64,000 bases of DNA, from contig CM069432.1 in the NCBI GenBank assembly GCA_035610365.1, forward strand, positions 8,804,001 to 8,868,000, written 5' to 3'. The stretch is from Aquatica leii (Eukaryota; Arthropoda; Insecta; Coleoptera; Lampyridae). Numbering within the stretch: the first letter of the stretch is position 1; each line of letters begins with the position of its first letter. Shown here one piece after another: positions 54,661 to 64,000 of this stretch. Under the pieces are notes generated by a model. The model searched no databases. It was not told where the DNA came from and saw only the letters and a program-made list of their open reading frames with translations. The translations under genes and the position numbers were made by a program.

Positions 54661-56690
54661 TTTATGAACCTCGTGAAAAGTGTAAATATGAAACGCGGTT
54701 CAAAACCCGAAAATATTTATTTGTTAAAAAATCATGGCCGCGAAAGCCTCAAAAATAAATAGTTCCATCTTTAAAATATTGTATATCCATTTATAATATT
54801 TATAATATATAAAAAGAAATTTTATATAAGAAACTAGTTACTGATAATTTACTGTCCCGGATATGCGATTAGCTAATGGCACTTCCAACACAAATTGCTT
54901 AAAATTGCTAAAAAGTAAATTGTTACACACATACAAAAGTATCACAAATGCCTCAGTTTCATACGATATTTTTGGAAAAACTCCCAAGTGCGCTAAGTTT
55001 CCCGACTTTACTCTGGATACTTCAGTAGCTGTGCTTTCCAATTTGTTCGTAATCGTAGTAATTAAAACGATGGTTTCGATATCCTTATGTAACTTAGGTT
55101 CGCAGAATACACATTCGGAGCAATTCTCAATACTCTATGCGTACCGTATTAATTGTTCATAGAAATTCTCCAAAATAAAACAACAACTGCATGTATTCCA
55201 AAGTTGTTAATGACAAAATAAAAAAATTTAAAAAATCAAATCCTTACCCCGATAGATTCCTCATAAAAAAAGTTTAAACCGCTGTTTACTATTCAAAATT
55301 AACGTGGATGATTTAAGATAATTAAAAATGTGGAAACTCACTCAGTATGTAAAATGACGTAGCATAGGACAAAATTCCTAGAGTACACAAACTATACCAA
55401 AACATTTTTAACATAACAAAATGTATTGCTAGCGATAGATTTTACAATACCACAATTTACATTTATCAAAAAACTAACAGTCGACTTTAATATAAATGGA
55501 CATTTTGGCAATGGAATCATAGATTTAACATCACAAAGTACAAACATTTTTTGTAACCTAACAAAGAAAACGCTATTTAAATTCAAAAATTAGCGCTCTA
55601 TTGAATGTCTTAATTAAGTCAACGAAGCCTGTTATACTCTATAGATTTTTTAGTTATCGGTCTAACAATAAAAATGGCATTGATAGTAAAGTTTTATCGA
55701 GCTTATCATCAATCTTTTTATATAATGGGTCCTGTTGATAACGATCAAGTCACTACGGCTAGTTACGATGTCTGTGAGTGAGCATGGTAAAAAACTTTAA
55801 TTAAAAAAATAGGCGCCACTCCTTATACTAGCAAGGTCTTCGCTCGTAGACATCAAGAGTACGTCTAAACCCACTAACGAAGAAATTCGGATAGAGCAAA
55901 AAAAGACAATCTACGAGAAAACGTAAAAAATCATTTTCTCAAACAATAACTTCTTTTGTTAACAACATAATAAATTATAGAATTTATTAATAAGTAAAGC
56001 AGAGAATTACCGGTTATATAATCTAGCCCAGTCAAAAATTTTCAACACGACAATACAAATTATTATAATTGCGAAGTATATAAGCTTACATGTAACGACG
56101 TGGATTTGCCAAAATCTGGCATTGACTACATTTACAACAATTTAAAAAAAATTAATAATATACAGGCGGCGTACCCAAAACAACTTCATAACGAATAAGC
56201 TAACAACTTATGCTTATGTGACTGAAAGTAAAGAAACTTAGTACGATCTTCAATTAAAATTTTGATAGCTAAAGTCTAACGTAAGTAGTACGCTATAACC
56301 AAATTAAAAATACTTAAGGCAGAGTAGATAAAAAATTGAATACAATTACAAAATTTAAATACAAAATAATTATAAGTAAAATTATAGCGAGACGCGAGTT
56401 TACTGCCGCTTCCAGCATTTGTTATGTTAAAAATCAGTAGTTCAATTCGCGAGTATAAAAGTTTCTCTTTAAGTATGAAATTTGTCCTGAGAATTCCCTA
56501 CTCCTTCGTCGAAATTGTCAAATTTTAGACAGCATTTTTAACTTCACTTCCTGTAAGACCATCTAGGAGTTCTGCCCGGGACAACCTTCACATTTAGATC
56601 GTTTTACGCGAATATGCAATTACAAAGGCTAGAATCGGGGTAAGTGGTGAATTGGGTTTATTAGGGGTTTAATTTTTTATCAGTGCTAAT
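54661..56690. other. Spacer, no gene recognised
   Basis: The overlapping 99- and 67-codon open stretches at 54838-55162 are mutual shadows without motifs. The rest is AT-rich. Confidence 0.3.
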
Positions 56691-56699
56691 TGTCTGTAG

Positions 56700-57391
56700 C
56701 GGATATTGGTACCCACCACACGTTTACCAATATCACCAAAAATAACTAGCAGGTGGCCTAGTTGCAAAACTTCCATGACGTCACATTATTGATAACATTA
56801 TTATCTTATACACCGTCAAGGGTTAGAAACCTGCAGGATTTTGAAGATTAACTACGACAAACACTGGGGAAATTTATACTGTTAAGTCGAAGGGAAACGC
56901 TCCGCATTTGCGTTCTTAAATGATTGGATCTTAAGATCTTTTACTTGTGATAACATTATATGCTCGTTTAGATTGGGTTTAATATTACTTTTTAGGTAAC
57001 TCAAGTACGGAATTAGCTAATCCCCTACTGGATAAAACCTAACTGTGAGTATTACTATTTCAATTTTTTTCTTCGATTTGTACTTCGGTGGTCATGACGT
57101 TTATGACCGTACGTGCAATTAATAATATTTTTGTGCCACAAACTCATACGCAGTGCGCGTTGAGTCTCGAAGGCTTAAATTGTTTTTGTCTACAGTTTTA
57201 CGATTAGCGAATATAAATTCAGACGTTATGGTTATGTAAAAGTTTAGGCCGACAGGGTCAGCTTGTTGTACGGTGTGTTACTCACTATTCGACGTAACTT
57301 ATAATTCATCCGACCCACGTATAAATATTTGCGAAAACTTACATTTATATACTTTTTTCATCTTTTGTGATAAAATAAATATATATATATA
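56700..57391 (+). repeat. Repeat family X, copy 3 (forward), left of Ginger insertion
   Basis: Blocks ACTTCCATGACGTCAC, CACCGTCAAGGGTTAGAAAC, GGGAAACGCTCCGCATT, GTACGGAATTAGCTAATCCC and GTACTTCGGTGGTCATGACG match copies 1, 2 and 4. It ends in AATAAATATATATATATA, where a DNA transposon has inserted. The copy resumes at 60003. Confidence 0.65.
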
Positions 57392-57615
57392 TGTCGTAGG
57401 CATAATGCAAAATTAGGCTTTTTGTAAAATGTCTAGGGATTTTATAAAAAGCCGGCAAAACGCGAACTAACGATGCAATTTTTGTTATGACTACACCAAT
57501 TCAGGCAAATTGATAAATCGCCGGCAAAACGTGAGCAGAAGAATGTATGTATCTCTCGTTCTGACTGATTAGTTTCAGGCACTTTATAATCTGCCAAAAG
57601 TGATGTAGTCAAAAC
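57392..57615 (+). repeat. Ginger element inverted repeat, left
   Basis: Pairs with 59778-59998. Contains two CCGGCAAAACG submotifs and TAGGCTTTTTGTAAAATGTC. Only scattered differences, so the element is fairly young. Confidence 0.88.
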
Positions 57616-57969
57616 CAAAGTATAATGATATTAAAATTACTAGGTAGGCATTCTGTAAAATAACATATCAAATTATCAAATGATAACAAAAAATGTTGAT
57701 GTTTACCTACAAGCAAAAAATAAAAACAAATCCTTTGGAAAATAATAATATAATACCACACATATTTTTTATGGTAGGTACATTACAAAAGAAAAGTATA
57801 AGCTGCTCTCAAGATTATGTGCGCAGTGGAAAACTGTCGTGTCAAAGTCATGTTATACTACTTCCACACTTATAAACAATGATTTCTTTTCCTTTACTCC
57901 TGTGCCCATTTGATTTAACCTTGATAGCAGTTTCCATTTTTGTTCTATTGTAGGTACTAACACAGATCT

Positions 57970-59640
57970 GTGGTACTAAGTTTACTTATTACTGCACGTT
58001 GAACTTCCATGACATTTCGAAGAACAAAAATTGTTATTTTTTAAGCAAGCACATTTTTTTGTATTGCACTGATTGCTACTAGCCTTACATGAACATTTTT
58101 GAAACCCCGGACCTCCAAATCGAGAATGATATATCGATATATGCAGCTGCTTCTCTTACAGTTATTACTTTATTAGGAACTTTATCTTCAGAACCAACTA
58201 AGGCTTCTTGAATAGCATTTCTGGAAAACCAAGTTTTGAGAATTTCTTTAGATGTACCTAATTTGTAAAGATCATTTTTCAGGTCCAACACTTTTCCAGT
58301 TAGATTCTTTGAATCGAGAGGTCTTCGGTCTACCTACCCAAATAAACATATGATCTGATTTCTAGTGCCTTAAATTTTTTATTAGACGTTTCAGTCATTT
58401 TTTCTGCTGCTCTTTTTTGGCCAGAATAAGACTTCTGTCTTTCATAATCAATTTCGTTCCCAGTTGTACAAAGGGAACAAACTCTTAGTTCCGGTTTTGA
58501 AGACGATCCTGAACTACAATGTAGAAGTGAATGTAGATGTATCTGTGATTTTGTCACTGCACGCACAACAATACATAATATCACTGAAAGTATCATTAAC
58601 ATTCACTTCTTCATCACCCAGTTGTTTGTCATGTTCACTGTTACTTGTCTGTGAAGAACGCATTATATTTTCAAGTTCCTCTTCTGTGCGAAGCTCTTTA
58701 ATTACAGAGTTTGAAAGGTTTGTTGATTTTAATCCAATGGGTCACCTCAAAATAATGCACGGTACGGAGTCCTTCCAATAATGCGATATTTCAAGGAATC
58801 CTTCTGCCACTGTACAAAATATCAGCCAAGGGACCAATTTGTAGAAGAATTATCGGACATCCAAGATCGAAGCATGTTCTCAACGTCTTGGTTACTTCTT
58901 TCCACACTACCCTGTCTTTCAGGGTGACGTGGCCTGCCGTGAACAATTTTGCATACTGGCTAGTAGCTGACAATTTTTTCTATTACCGAAGCAGTAAATT
59001 CCCGGCCGTTGTCACTTTGCAATATGTGCAGTGCTCCAAAATCCAAAAATATTTTTACCAACTCTATAGCCACTTCCGCTGCACGTTTGCTATGTAAAGG
59101 GCGAAGGTGCAAAAATGTAGTAGCATGGTCCTGGTAGTTAAGAAGCCATTTATAATTTCCATCAAGAGCAGATTGAAAATCTATCAAATCTATTTATTTG
59201 CCCGCGAACATTAAAATCTTTAGAAAGAATTGGACGTACCACTAATCCTTTGTGGGGTTGCGATATCTTAAGTTGACCCACCATGCCCTGTAGTTCGATG
59301 ACATTCTAACAACACGTCTAAATACTGTTCTATAGGTATTATGTAAACAATGGGTTGGTCAAGAGAGTTTCGTTTAACCACTAGATGTTCTTCAATACCG
59401 ATATTGAAAACGTCGTATTTCTTTATGGAATGGTACTGCTTATTGCTTTTTTTGTCATCTGTTGAAACAGCTAATTTACCACGCCTGATGTCTTCAATAA
59501 CTTCTTTAACTCTATCAGCAGTTCAAAGCTTTTTAATTACATCTTTCTCCATTCTTTCACTATAAAAATTTTGTAATTGTTCGTTAAATTGGAATTTCAT
59601 AACTTCTAAATCTCCTTTGTCATTGTTGATTGTTATGTCC
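57970..59640 (-). pseudogene. KRBA2-like integrase/transposase (Ginger type), broken
   Basis: Pieces in order on the minus strand. N-terminal ~59600-59280 has KVIEDIRRGK..KKYDVFNIG, then a HRTTGHGG block. The integrase core at 59187-58960 has LIDFQSALDGNYKWLLNYQDH, KRAAEVAIELVKIFLDFGA and LQSDNGREFTASVI (first and second Asp). A segment with shifts includes a GRQATSP-like relic of the GRPRHPQ..G motif and its glutamate. Then 58602-58330 has CSLCTT and QKRAAEKMTETSNKKF, 58291-58085 has NKVITVREAAA, and a Cys-rich tail follows (about 58085-57980, CNTKKCACLKNNNFCSSKCH). These match KRBA2-like transposases found in insects. Confidence 0.78.
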
Positions 59641-59777
59641 TCGCGGTTAACGTTCATTTTAATGTATTTAAGTGCACTTCAAAATTAAAAACAGCAAAAC
59701 AACGGGCACGTTTCACGTTTTAGGTTATGTTCGGTGCAACTGGTTGGCGCAAACTGAAGCGGGAAAGCAACATTGTG

Positions 59778-59998
59778 CGTTTTGACTACATCGCTTTTGG
59801 CAGATTATAAAATGCCTGAAAATAATTAGTCAGAACGAGAGATACATTCTTCTGCTCACGTTTTGCCGGCATATTATCAATTTGCCTGAATTGGTGTAGT
59901 CATAACGAAAATTGCATCGTTGGTTTGCGTTTTGCCGGCTTTTTATAAAACCCCTAGACATTTTACAAAAAGCCTAATTTTGCATTATGACTACGACA
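59778..59998 (-). repeat. Ginger element inverted repeat, right
   Basis: Reverse complement of 57392-57615 with a small number of substitutions and a short indel. Ends ...GACTACGACA. Confidence 0.88.
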
Positions 59999-60002
59999 TA
60001 TA

Positions 60003-60090
60003 CATATATATACATATATATTCTATGGTGTTATTTATTCTTTTTTAGCTACGGGTAGAGTTAGACGGTATCTCCTTAATTTAATCTTTC
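60003..60090 (+). repeat. Repeat family X, copy 3, right of Ginger insertion
   Basis: TATTCTATGGTGTTATTTAT and TACGGGTAGAGTTAGACGGT match the reverse complement of 62045-62140 in copy 4 (TTACGGGCAGAGTTAAAC). This confirms that the Ginger element split one X copy. Confidence 0.6.
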
Positions 60091-60600
60091 ATCGTCTTGG
60101 CTCAAACAGCATCCTTTTTTTTCTATGTCCACCCCAAACAACCTTTTCCCCACACTCTACACTTGTCCCATTAACTTGTTTCATTTCCTCAATCTTTCTT
60201 TTATATGTTCCCCTCCTTATTATCCTTTTTTATCGAGTAACCCAGATATGTGAATTCCTTTATCTGCTGCACTTCTTCCTCCCTCCATTTCCACTCCTCT
60301 CTTTTTCTCCTTTTTTTAAATACCATTATTTTTGTTTTCTCCGTATTTACTTCTATTTCTTTTTTTCATGTATTTTTCCAGCGTCTTCATCATTTCCTTT
60401 ATTTCCTTTTCCTTCTCAGCCACCAACACTATGTCATCCGCCTACGCCAACGACCACACTTTCACTTTCCCAACTACTATCACTCCTATCTGTTATCCTC
60501 TCATTATCTCCTCCAAATCCCCCGTATATAGTACTGCAAACCGACTTGGGCAAAGCATTGAAAATGTAGTTAACGACGTAATCATGACAACAATTTCAAA
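60091..60600 (-). pseudogene. LINE reverse transcriptase fragment (YADD box)
   Basis: The minus strand reads SLAYADDIVLVAEKEKEIKE, then MMKTLEKYMKK, and in shifted frames VNTEKTKIMVFKK and IKEFTYLGYSIKKD. This is the RT catalytic box and following thumb region of insect LINEs (R1/jockey side). There is no start and no end domain, and two shifts. The large plus-strand open stretches here are shadows of it. Confidence 0.78.
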
Positions 60601-60790
60601 TCAAAGTCCAAAAATTATATAGAAAATAGATACAATTTAATGTTAAAAATGTAACCAAGTATACATGGAACAAAAACATTTATCAAATCAAGTTAAGTAC
60701 CTCAGCGATAGCCTAACAATGGCAACGCGTATAAGTAAAATATGTTTTTAATAACTAACGATATATATTTTAGTTTTCAATTAATTCATT

Positions 60791-61251
60791 TTAATTTTGC
60801 ACAAGCACGTTACTTAGAATGCACGCGTACATGTTGTAGGCTTTTCTGCAAAAATCCTTCACAAGTTTAGTGCTGTTATTACACTGTGCAACAATGAGAG
60901 GAGTGGCTCCAGCTACTTTTCGAACATACTCAAATTCATTGACTTCACCTGTACCAGGATCCATTCCATTCAGCTTAATGTTAAGACATTTAAGATAGCA
61001 ATGCACGCATAAGTCTGTAGAATAATCTGCTTTAATAAAAAAATCATCTATTTTAGATGGAGAAACTCCAGCCTCGCACATACATTCGCTTCTATATTTT
61101 GCAGTTAATTCCTCCCAACTTTGTCTATACCCCAAAGGCGCTTGCTAAAATGTAATATTAACTATAAAAAATCAAAAAAGGTTAAAAATCGCACCAGAAA
61201 TGCATTCGACAATGCTACAAACGGTATAAGAAGAAAAAAATACACGTACAT
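60791..61251 (-). CDS. Odorant-binding protein (8-Cys subfamily), copy 10
   Basis: Exon 1 61251-61195 (MYVYFFLLIPFVALSNAFL), intron 61194-61145 (50 nt, GT..AG, phase 0), exon 2 61144-60791; 136 aa. Sister of copy 9: QAPLGYRQSWEELTAKYRSE, CMCEAGVSPSKIDDFFIKAD, AGATPLIVAQC, sequon NST, ILSNVLVQN. The Ile of the CIC motif is Met here. All eight cysteines are kept. It is flanked by repeat X in forward orientation on the left (56700-60090) and inverted on the right (62040-62830), the same arrangement as copy 2. Confidence 0.9.
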
Positions 61252-61299
61252 AACGAATGGTACTTAGAGTTAGCAAACACTGATGCACTCTATAACCGC

Positions 61300-62035
61300 T
61301 GCCGTTATTTAAACAAAAAATTGTTTTTGTTGCTTATTTGATAAACTCCTATTTGTTTTAGTCATTTCTGCTAAACAATATTGTAATGTAAACATGTAAA
61401 ATTTGCCATTTTATTGTAGACAGTAACAAAATCGATAATAGTACACCGTAACAAAGAGTAACATGAATGTAAAAAAATGCAACTGGTACACATTTGCTTA
61501 GCAATATTGCAAAACATGTATAGCATCAACAAAAACATGTTTTGATGTAAAAAAATTTCTTTAATATATAAGTAACAGTTCATCAACAAGAAGTTCCAAG
61601 GTTAAAAATTATTTATATATATTTTTTCAATTTAAAAACGCCCTTCCTTCATCAGTTCTAAAACAATCTAGAATGTACCAGTTTTCTCCTGTTACTTTGA
61701 CAGTCATAATGTTCGCTATTTGATATTACTGCTTAAGCAGTAATAAATGAAGATGGCTCTGAAATTAACTGAAACTTTATACAGACTGCGTACGTAAAAT
61801 ATGTCTTCCATCAGAAGATGAGTTGGCGTATTACAGCGTTAGATTATACACAACATGATTTGGTGATAACAAAAGATAAATAAAAAGACCAAAAACTAAA
61901 AAAAAACTCCAAATCGCTCGACTTCAGTCGTAAAATAGGTCACCATAAAAATAAGCTACAGCTAACACAGTTGTCTTGGAAAGGGAGTCGCATGTTTTGT
62001 GATGCTAAATGATAAATTAAATCTAAAAAAGCGCC
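61300..62035. other. OBP copy 10 upstream and spacer
   Basis: No coding signal. The common OBP upstream motif is not recognisable here, in line with copies 9 and 10 being a separate subclade. Confidence 0.3.
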
Positions 62036-62039
62036 AAAA

Positions 62040-62830
62040 CGATGGAATATTAATTAGAGAGATATAGTTTAACTCTGCCCGTAACTGGAACAGAACAAAT
62101 AACACGACAGAAGTTATAATAACACAGAATATATATTTATTTTATCACAGAAAATATTTCCAAAGAGAACGAAGAAGGTACACAAATATAACTACGTAAA
62201 TCCAAACGCTAATTCATGAATCGAATCAAATATAAGTTGCGCCGTAAACTAGGCAACACGTCGTACAGTAAACTGACCTAGTCGGTCTAAACTTGTACAT
62301 TCGAACAACGAATGACATTATATTCGTAAATTTAAAATCACAAAAGTATATAACAAAAACTGAAGACTTAGAGACTCAACGCGCACTGCAGACGACTTTG
62401 TGACGCACAAAATGGTCTTTTAATTAAATGTGTTAACCTAACATGTACGTACGGTCAACAATCGACATGACCAACGAAATACTAATCGTAAAATTAGAAA
62501 TTATAATACTTATAGTTAGCTAATTCCGTACCTATATTATCTAAAACGTTATATTAAATCTAACACAAAGCGTACATACGACGTTAACACAAATATATTT
62601 CGTTTTCAAAGCATACAACCATTTGAGATAGCGAATGCGCAGCGTTTCCCATCGACTTAGTGTAGCAATTGATGGTGGCCTTTCTTTCCAAAAGAAATCG
62701 CAACTTTAAAGGTTTCCAACCCCTTGACGGTGTGACTAGTTACGTTATAATAACGTGACGTCATGGAAAATGTTCCCCAAATATGCCATCTGTTTTGTTG
62801 TCTTCACCTATAAAGGAAACAGGGTTCAAA
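62040..62830 (-). repeat. Repeat family X, copy 4 (inverted, longest)
   Basis: The minus strand carries, in order: TTCCATGACGTCACGTTATT, CACCGTCAAGGGGTTGGAAA, GGGAAACGCTGCGCATTCG, TTAACGTCGTATGTACGC, GGTACGGAATTAGCTAACTA, GTTGGTCATGTCGATTG, an AATAAATATATATTC tract, and GTTACGGGCAGAGTTAAAC. The order fits an LTR running into an internal leader, but no coding part follows. Confidence 0.6.
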
Positions 62831-62910
62831 GTAGGAGCGTTCTCGTCGCGACCCCTGTCAGATCTTTAATCTGCGAATCCTACTACTCACCTTAACCAAA
62901 CAGCGTTACT

Positions 62911-64000
62911 ATGCCTACCAGCACACTGCATCAGTGTCACCCCAAAGGGCCCTTTCCAGGAATGGCACTGACTGTCATCTCTGCTAACGTCGAGGGGCTC
63001 ACAGGAGCCAAACAAGACATTATGGCAAAAATCTGCACAGAACACAAATGTCATGTGCTCTGTCTGCAAGAGATCCACCGAGGCCAAAACAACAACCGCC
63101 CACGGATCCCTGGTATGAAGCTAATATTAGAGTGCCAGCACGAGAAATACGGTAGCGCCATCTTCACGAAGAGCGATCTCATCTTCAAGACGGCCAACAT
63201 GTCTCAAGTCAACAACATCGAAATCCTGACAGTGGAACTGGACAGCATCTCTATCACCTCGGTCTATAAGCCACCCGGGGAACGGTTTGACTTCGCTAAA
63301 CCGCTAAACTTCGATCGGAACAAGACTCACATCATCATCGGTGACTTTAACAGTCACCACGTCAACTGGGACTACGCCAAAACAGATGAAAATGGCGACT
63401 TGGTTGAGACGTGGAGCGATGCAAACCACCTCAGTCTAATCCACGACCCCAAACTCCCGAAGTCCTTCAACAGTTCTAGATGGAAACGGAGGTACAACCC
63501 AGACCTAGCCTTCGTAAGCAACAACATCGCTGACCTCTGCAGTAAAGCCGTGCTGGAACCCATACCACACACACAGCACAGGCCGATATCCATTAGCGCA
63601 TCACCAGCAGTCACACCAATCACGGCCCCGTTCCGCCGCCGTTTCAACTTCAAAAAGCAGACTGGACAGGATTTGCAGAGGACCTGGACACGAAAGTGGC
63701 AAACATCGAACCGTCACAGACCAACTACAACCTGTTCGTTGACGCCGTACGTACTGCATCCAGAAAGAACATACCACGAGGATGTAGAACCAGCTACGCG
63801 CCAGGACTCTCCCATGAGATGATAGACGAATATCAGAAGTACCAACAGCTATTCCAAGCAAATCCGTTCTCGGATAGCACCATTGCATCTGGTACAGAAC
63901 TAGCACTAAAGATACAGGAAGAAAGACAGAAGTCATGGCAAAACATGATTGAAAGTGTGGACATGACCCACAGCAGTAGGAAAGCCTGGCTCACCATCAA
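62911..64000 (+). pseudogene. LINE endonuclease/RT ORF, truncated by the window
   Basis: The open frame 62911-63822 carries an AP-endonuclease-like domain of a non-LTR retrotransposon: ALTVISANVEGLTGAKQDIM, CLQEIHRG (catalytic Glu), GSAIFTK, SVYKPPGE, IIIGDFNSHHVNWDY and NPDLAFVSNN, with a TQHRPISI end (normally SDHRP). A frame change near 63650 moves the downstream part (WTGFAEDLDTKVANIEPSQT, then IPRGCRTSYAPGLSHEMIDE) into another frame, which stays open to the window end (DMTHSSRKAWLTI). RT should follow outside the window. Confidence 0.82.

Larger units (their letters stand above)
57392..59998 (-). mobile_element. Ginger/KRBA2-type DNA transposon
   Basis: 2.6-kb element bounded by ~220-bp terminal inverted repeats starting TGTCGTAG.CATAATGCAA and flanked by TATA on both sides (57388-57391 and 59999-60002), a possible 4-bp target duplication inside an AT repeat. 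TGTnR ends, 4-bp duplication and a retroviral-type integrase fit the Ginger group. It lies inside repeat X copy 3. The transposase gene on the minus strand (about 59640-57970) carries stops and frame changes. Confidence 0.85.

Noticed and set aside
60250..60622. Two overlapping plus-strand ORFs (93 and 96 codons)
   Set aside because: They are the antisense of the LINE RT fragment containing AYADDIVLVAEKEKE.

Overview
This is AT-rich nuclear DNA from an insect. The evidence is a tandem family of two-exon odorant-binding-protein (OBP) genes with short introns, embedded in insect-type transposable elements: Tc1/mariner, piggyBac, Ginger/KRBA2-like, Ty3/gypsy, BEL/Pao, copia, Penelope and several LINEs. 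I cannot fix the order or species from sequence alone. There is no sign of bacterial, plasmid or phage DNA.

The host genes are an OBP cluster, all on the minus strand. Eight copies look intact, at 1492-1956, 15208-15670, 18471-18928, 31223-31683, 36676-37132, 41705-42169, 50491-50956 and 60791-61251. Each has a signal-peptide exon of 54-60 nt, a phase-0 intron of 46-55 nt and a second exon of exactly 354 nt. The mature proteins carry the classical six OBP cysteines plus an extra conserved pair. All but one carry an N-glycosylation sequon just after C4. One further copy (49944-50297) has an intact exon 2 but no usable exon 1 or splice acceptor. Four relics remain, near 12.5 kb, 23.1/30.0 kb, 30.7 kb and 40.0-40.4 kb. 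The cluster looks like one evolving by duplication and loss, with mobile DNA filling the spacers.

The most interesting object is a nearly complete Ty3/gypsy LTR retrotransposon (23282-29988), inserted with a 4-bp target duplication (ATAA) into the short intron of an OBP pseudogene. It encodes Gag, protease, reverse transcriptase, RNase H and integrase. After the integrase it also encodes a macrodomain of the TARG1/OARD1 type (ADP-ribosyl hydrolase, with the predicted catalytic Lys and Asp kept), followed by a CCCH zinc finger. A retroelement carrying its own ADP-ribose eraser and an RNA-binding-type finger is the best candidate here for an undescribed system. One obvious inference is that it counteracts host PARP/ADP-ribosylation defence. 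This copy has one frame break at about 26907.

Other layout: 0-0.4 kb Tc1 fragment; 2.7-3.5 kb LINE relic; 3.6-5.25 kb piggyBac relic; 5.7-6.9 kb BEL/Pao relic; 8.4-9.0 kb transposon 5' piece; 9.6-10.4 kb gypsy gag plus LTR; 14.8-16.8 kb inverted repeats (family X) around an OBP gene; 20.7-21.8 kb mariner-like transposase relic; 32.6-40.0 kb gypsy LTR/leader copies (family Y) and a gypsy pol relic; 44.1-46.4 kb LINE interrupted by a minisatellite-ended insert; 46.7-49.0 kb copia relic; 51.4-53.6 kb Penelope-like element with inverted ends; 56.7-60.1 kb family X copy split by a Ginger-type DNA transposon with ~220-bp inverted repeats; 60.1-60.6 kb LINE fragment; 62.0-62.8 kb family X in inverse orientation; 62.9-64.0 kb LINE endonuclease ORF running off the window.
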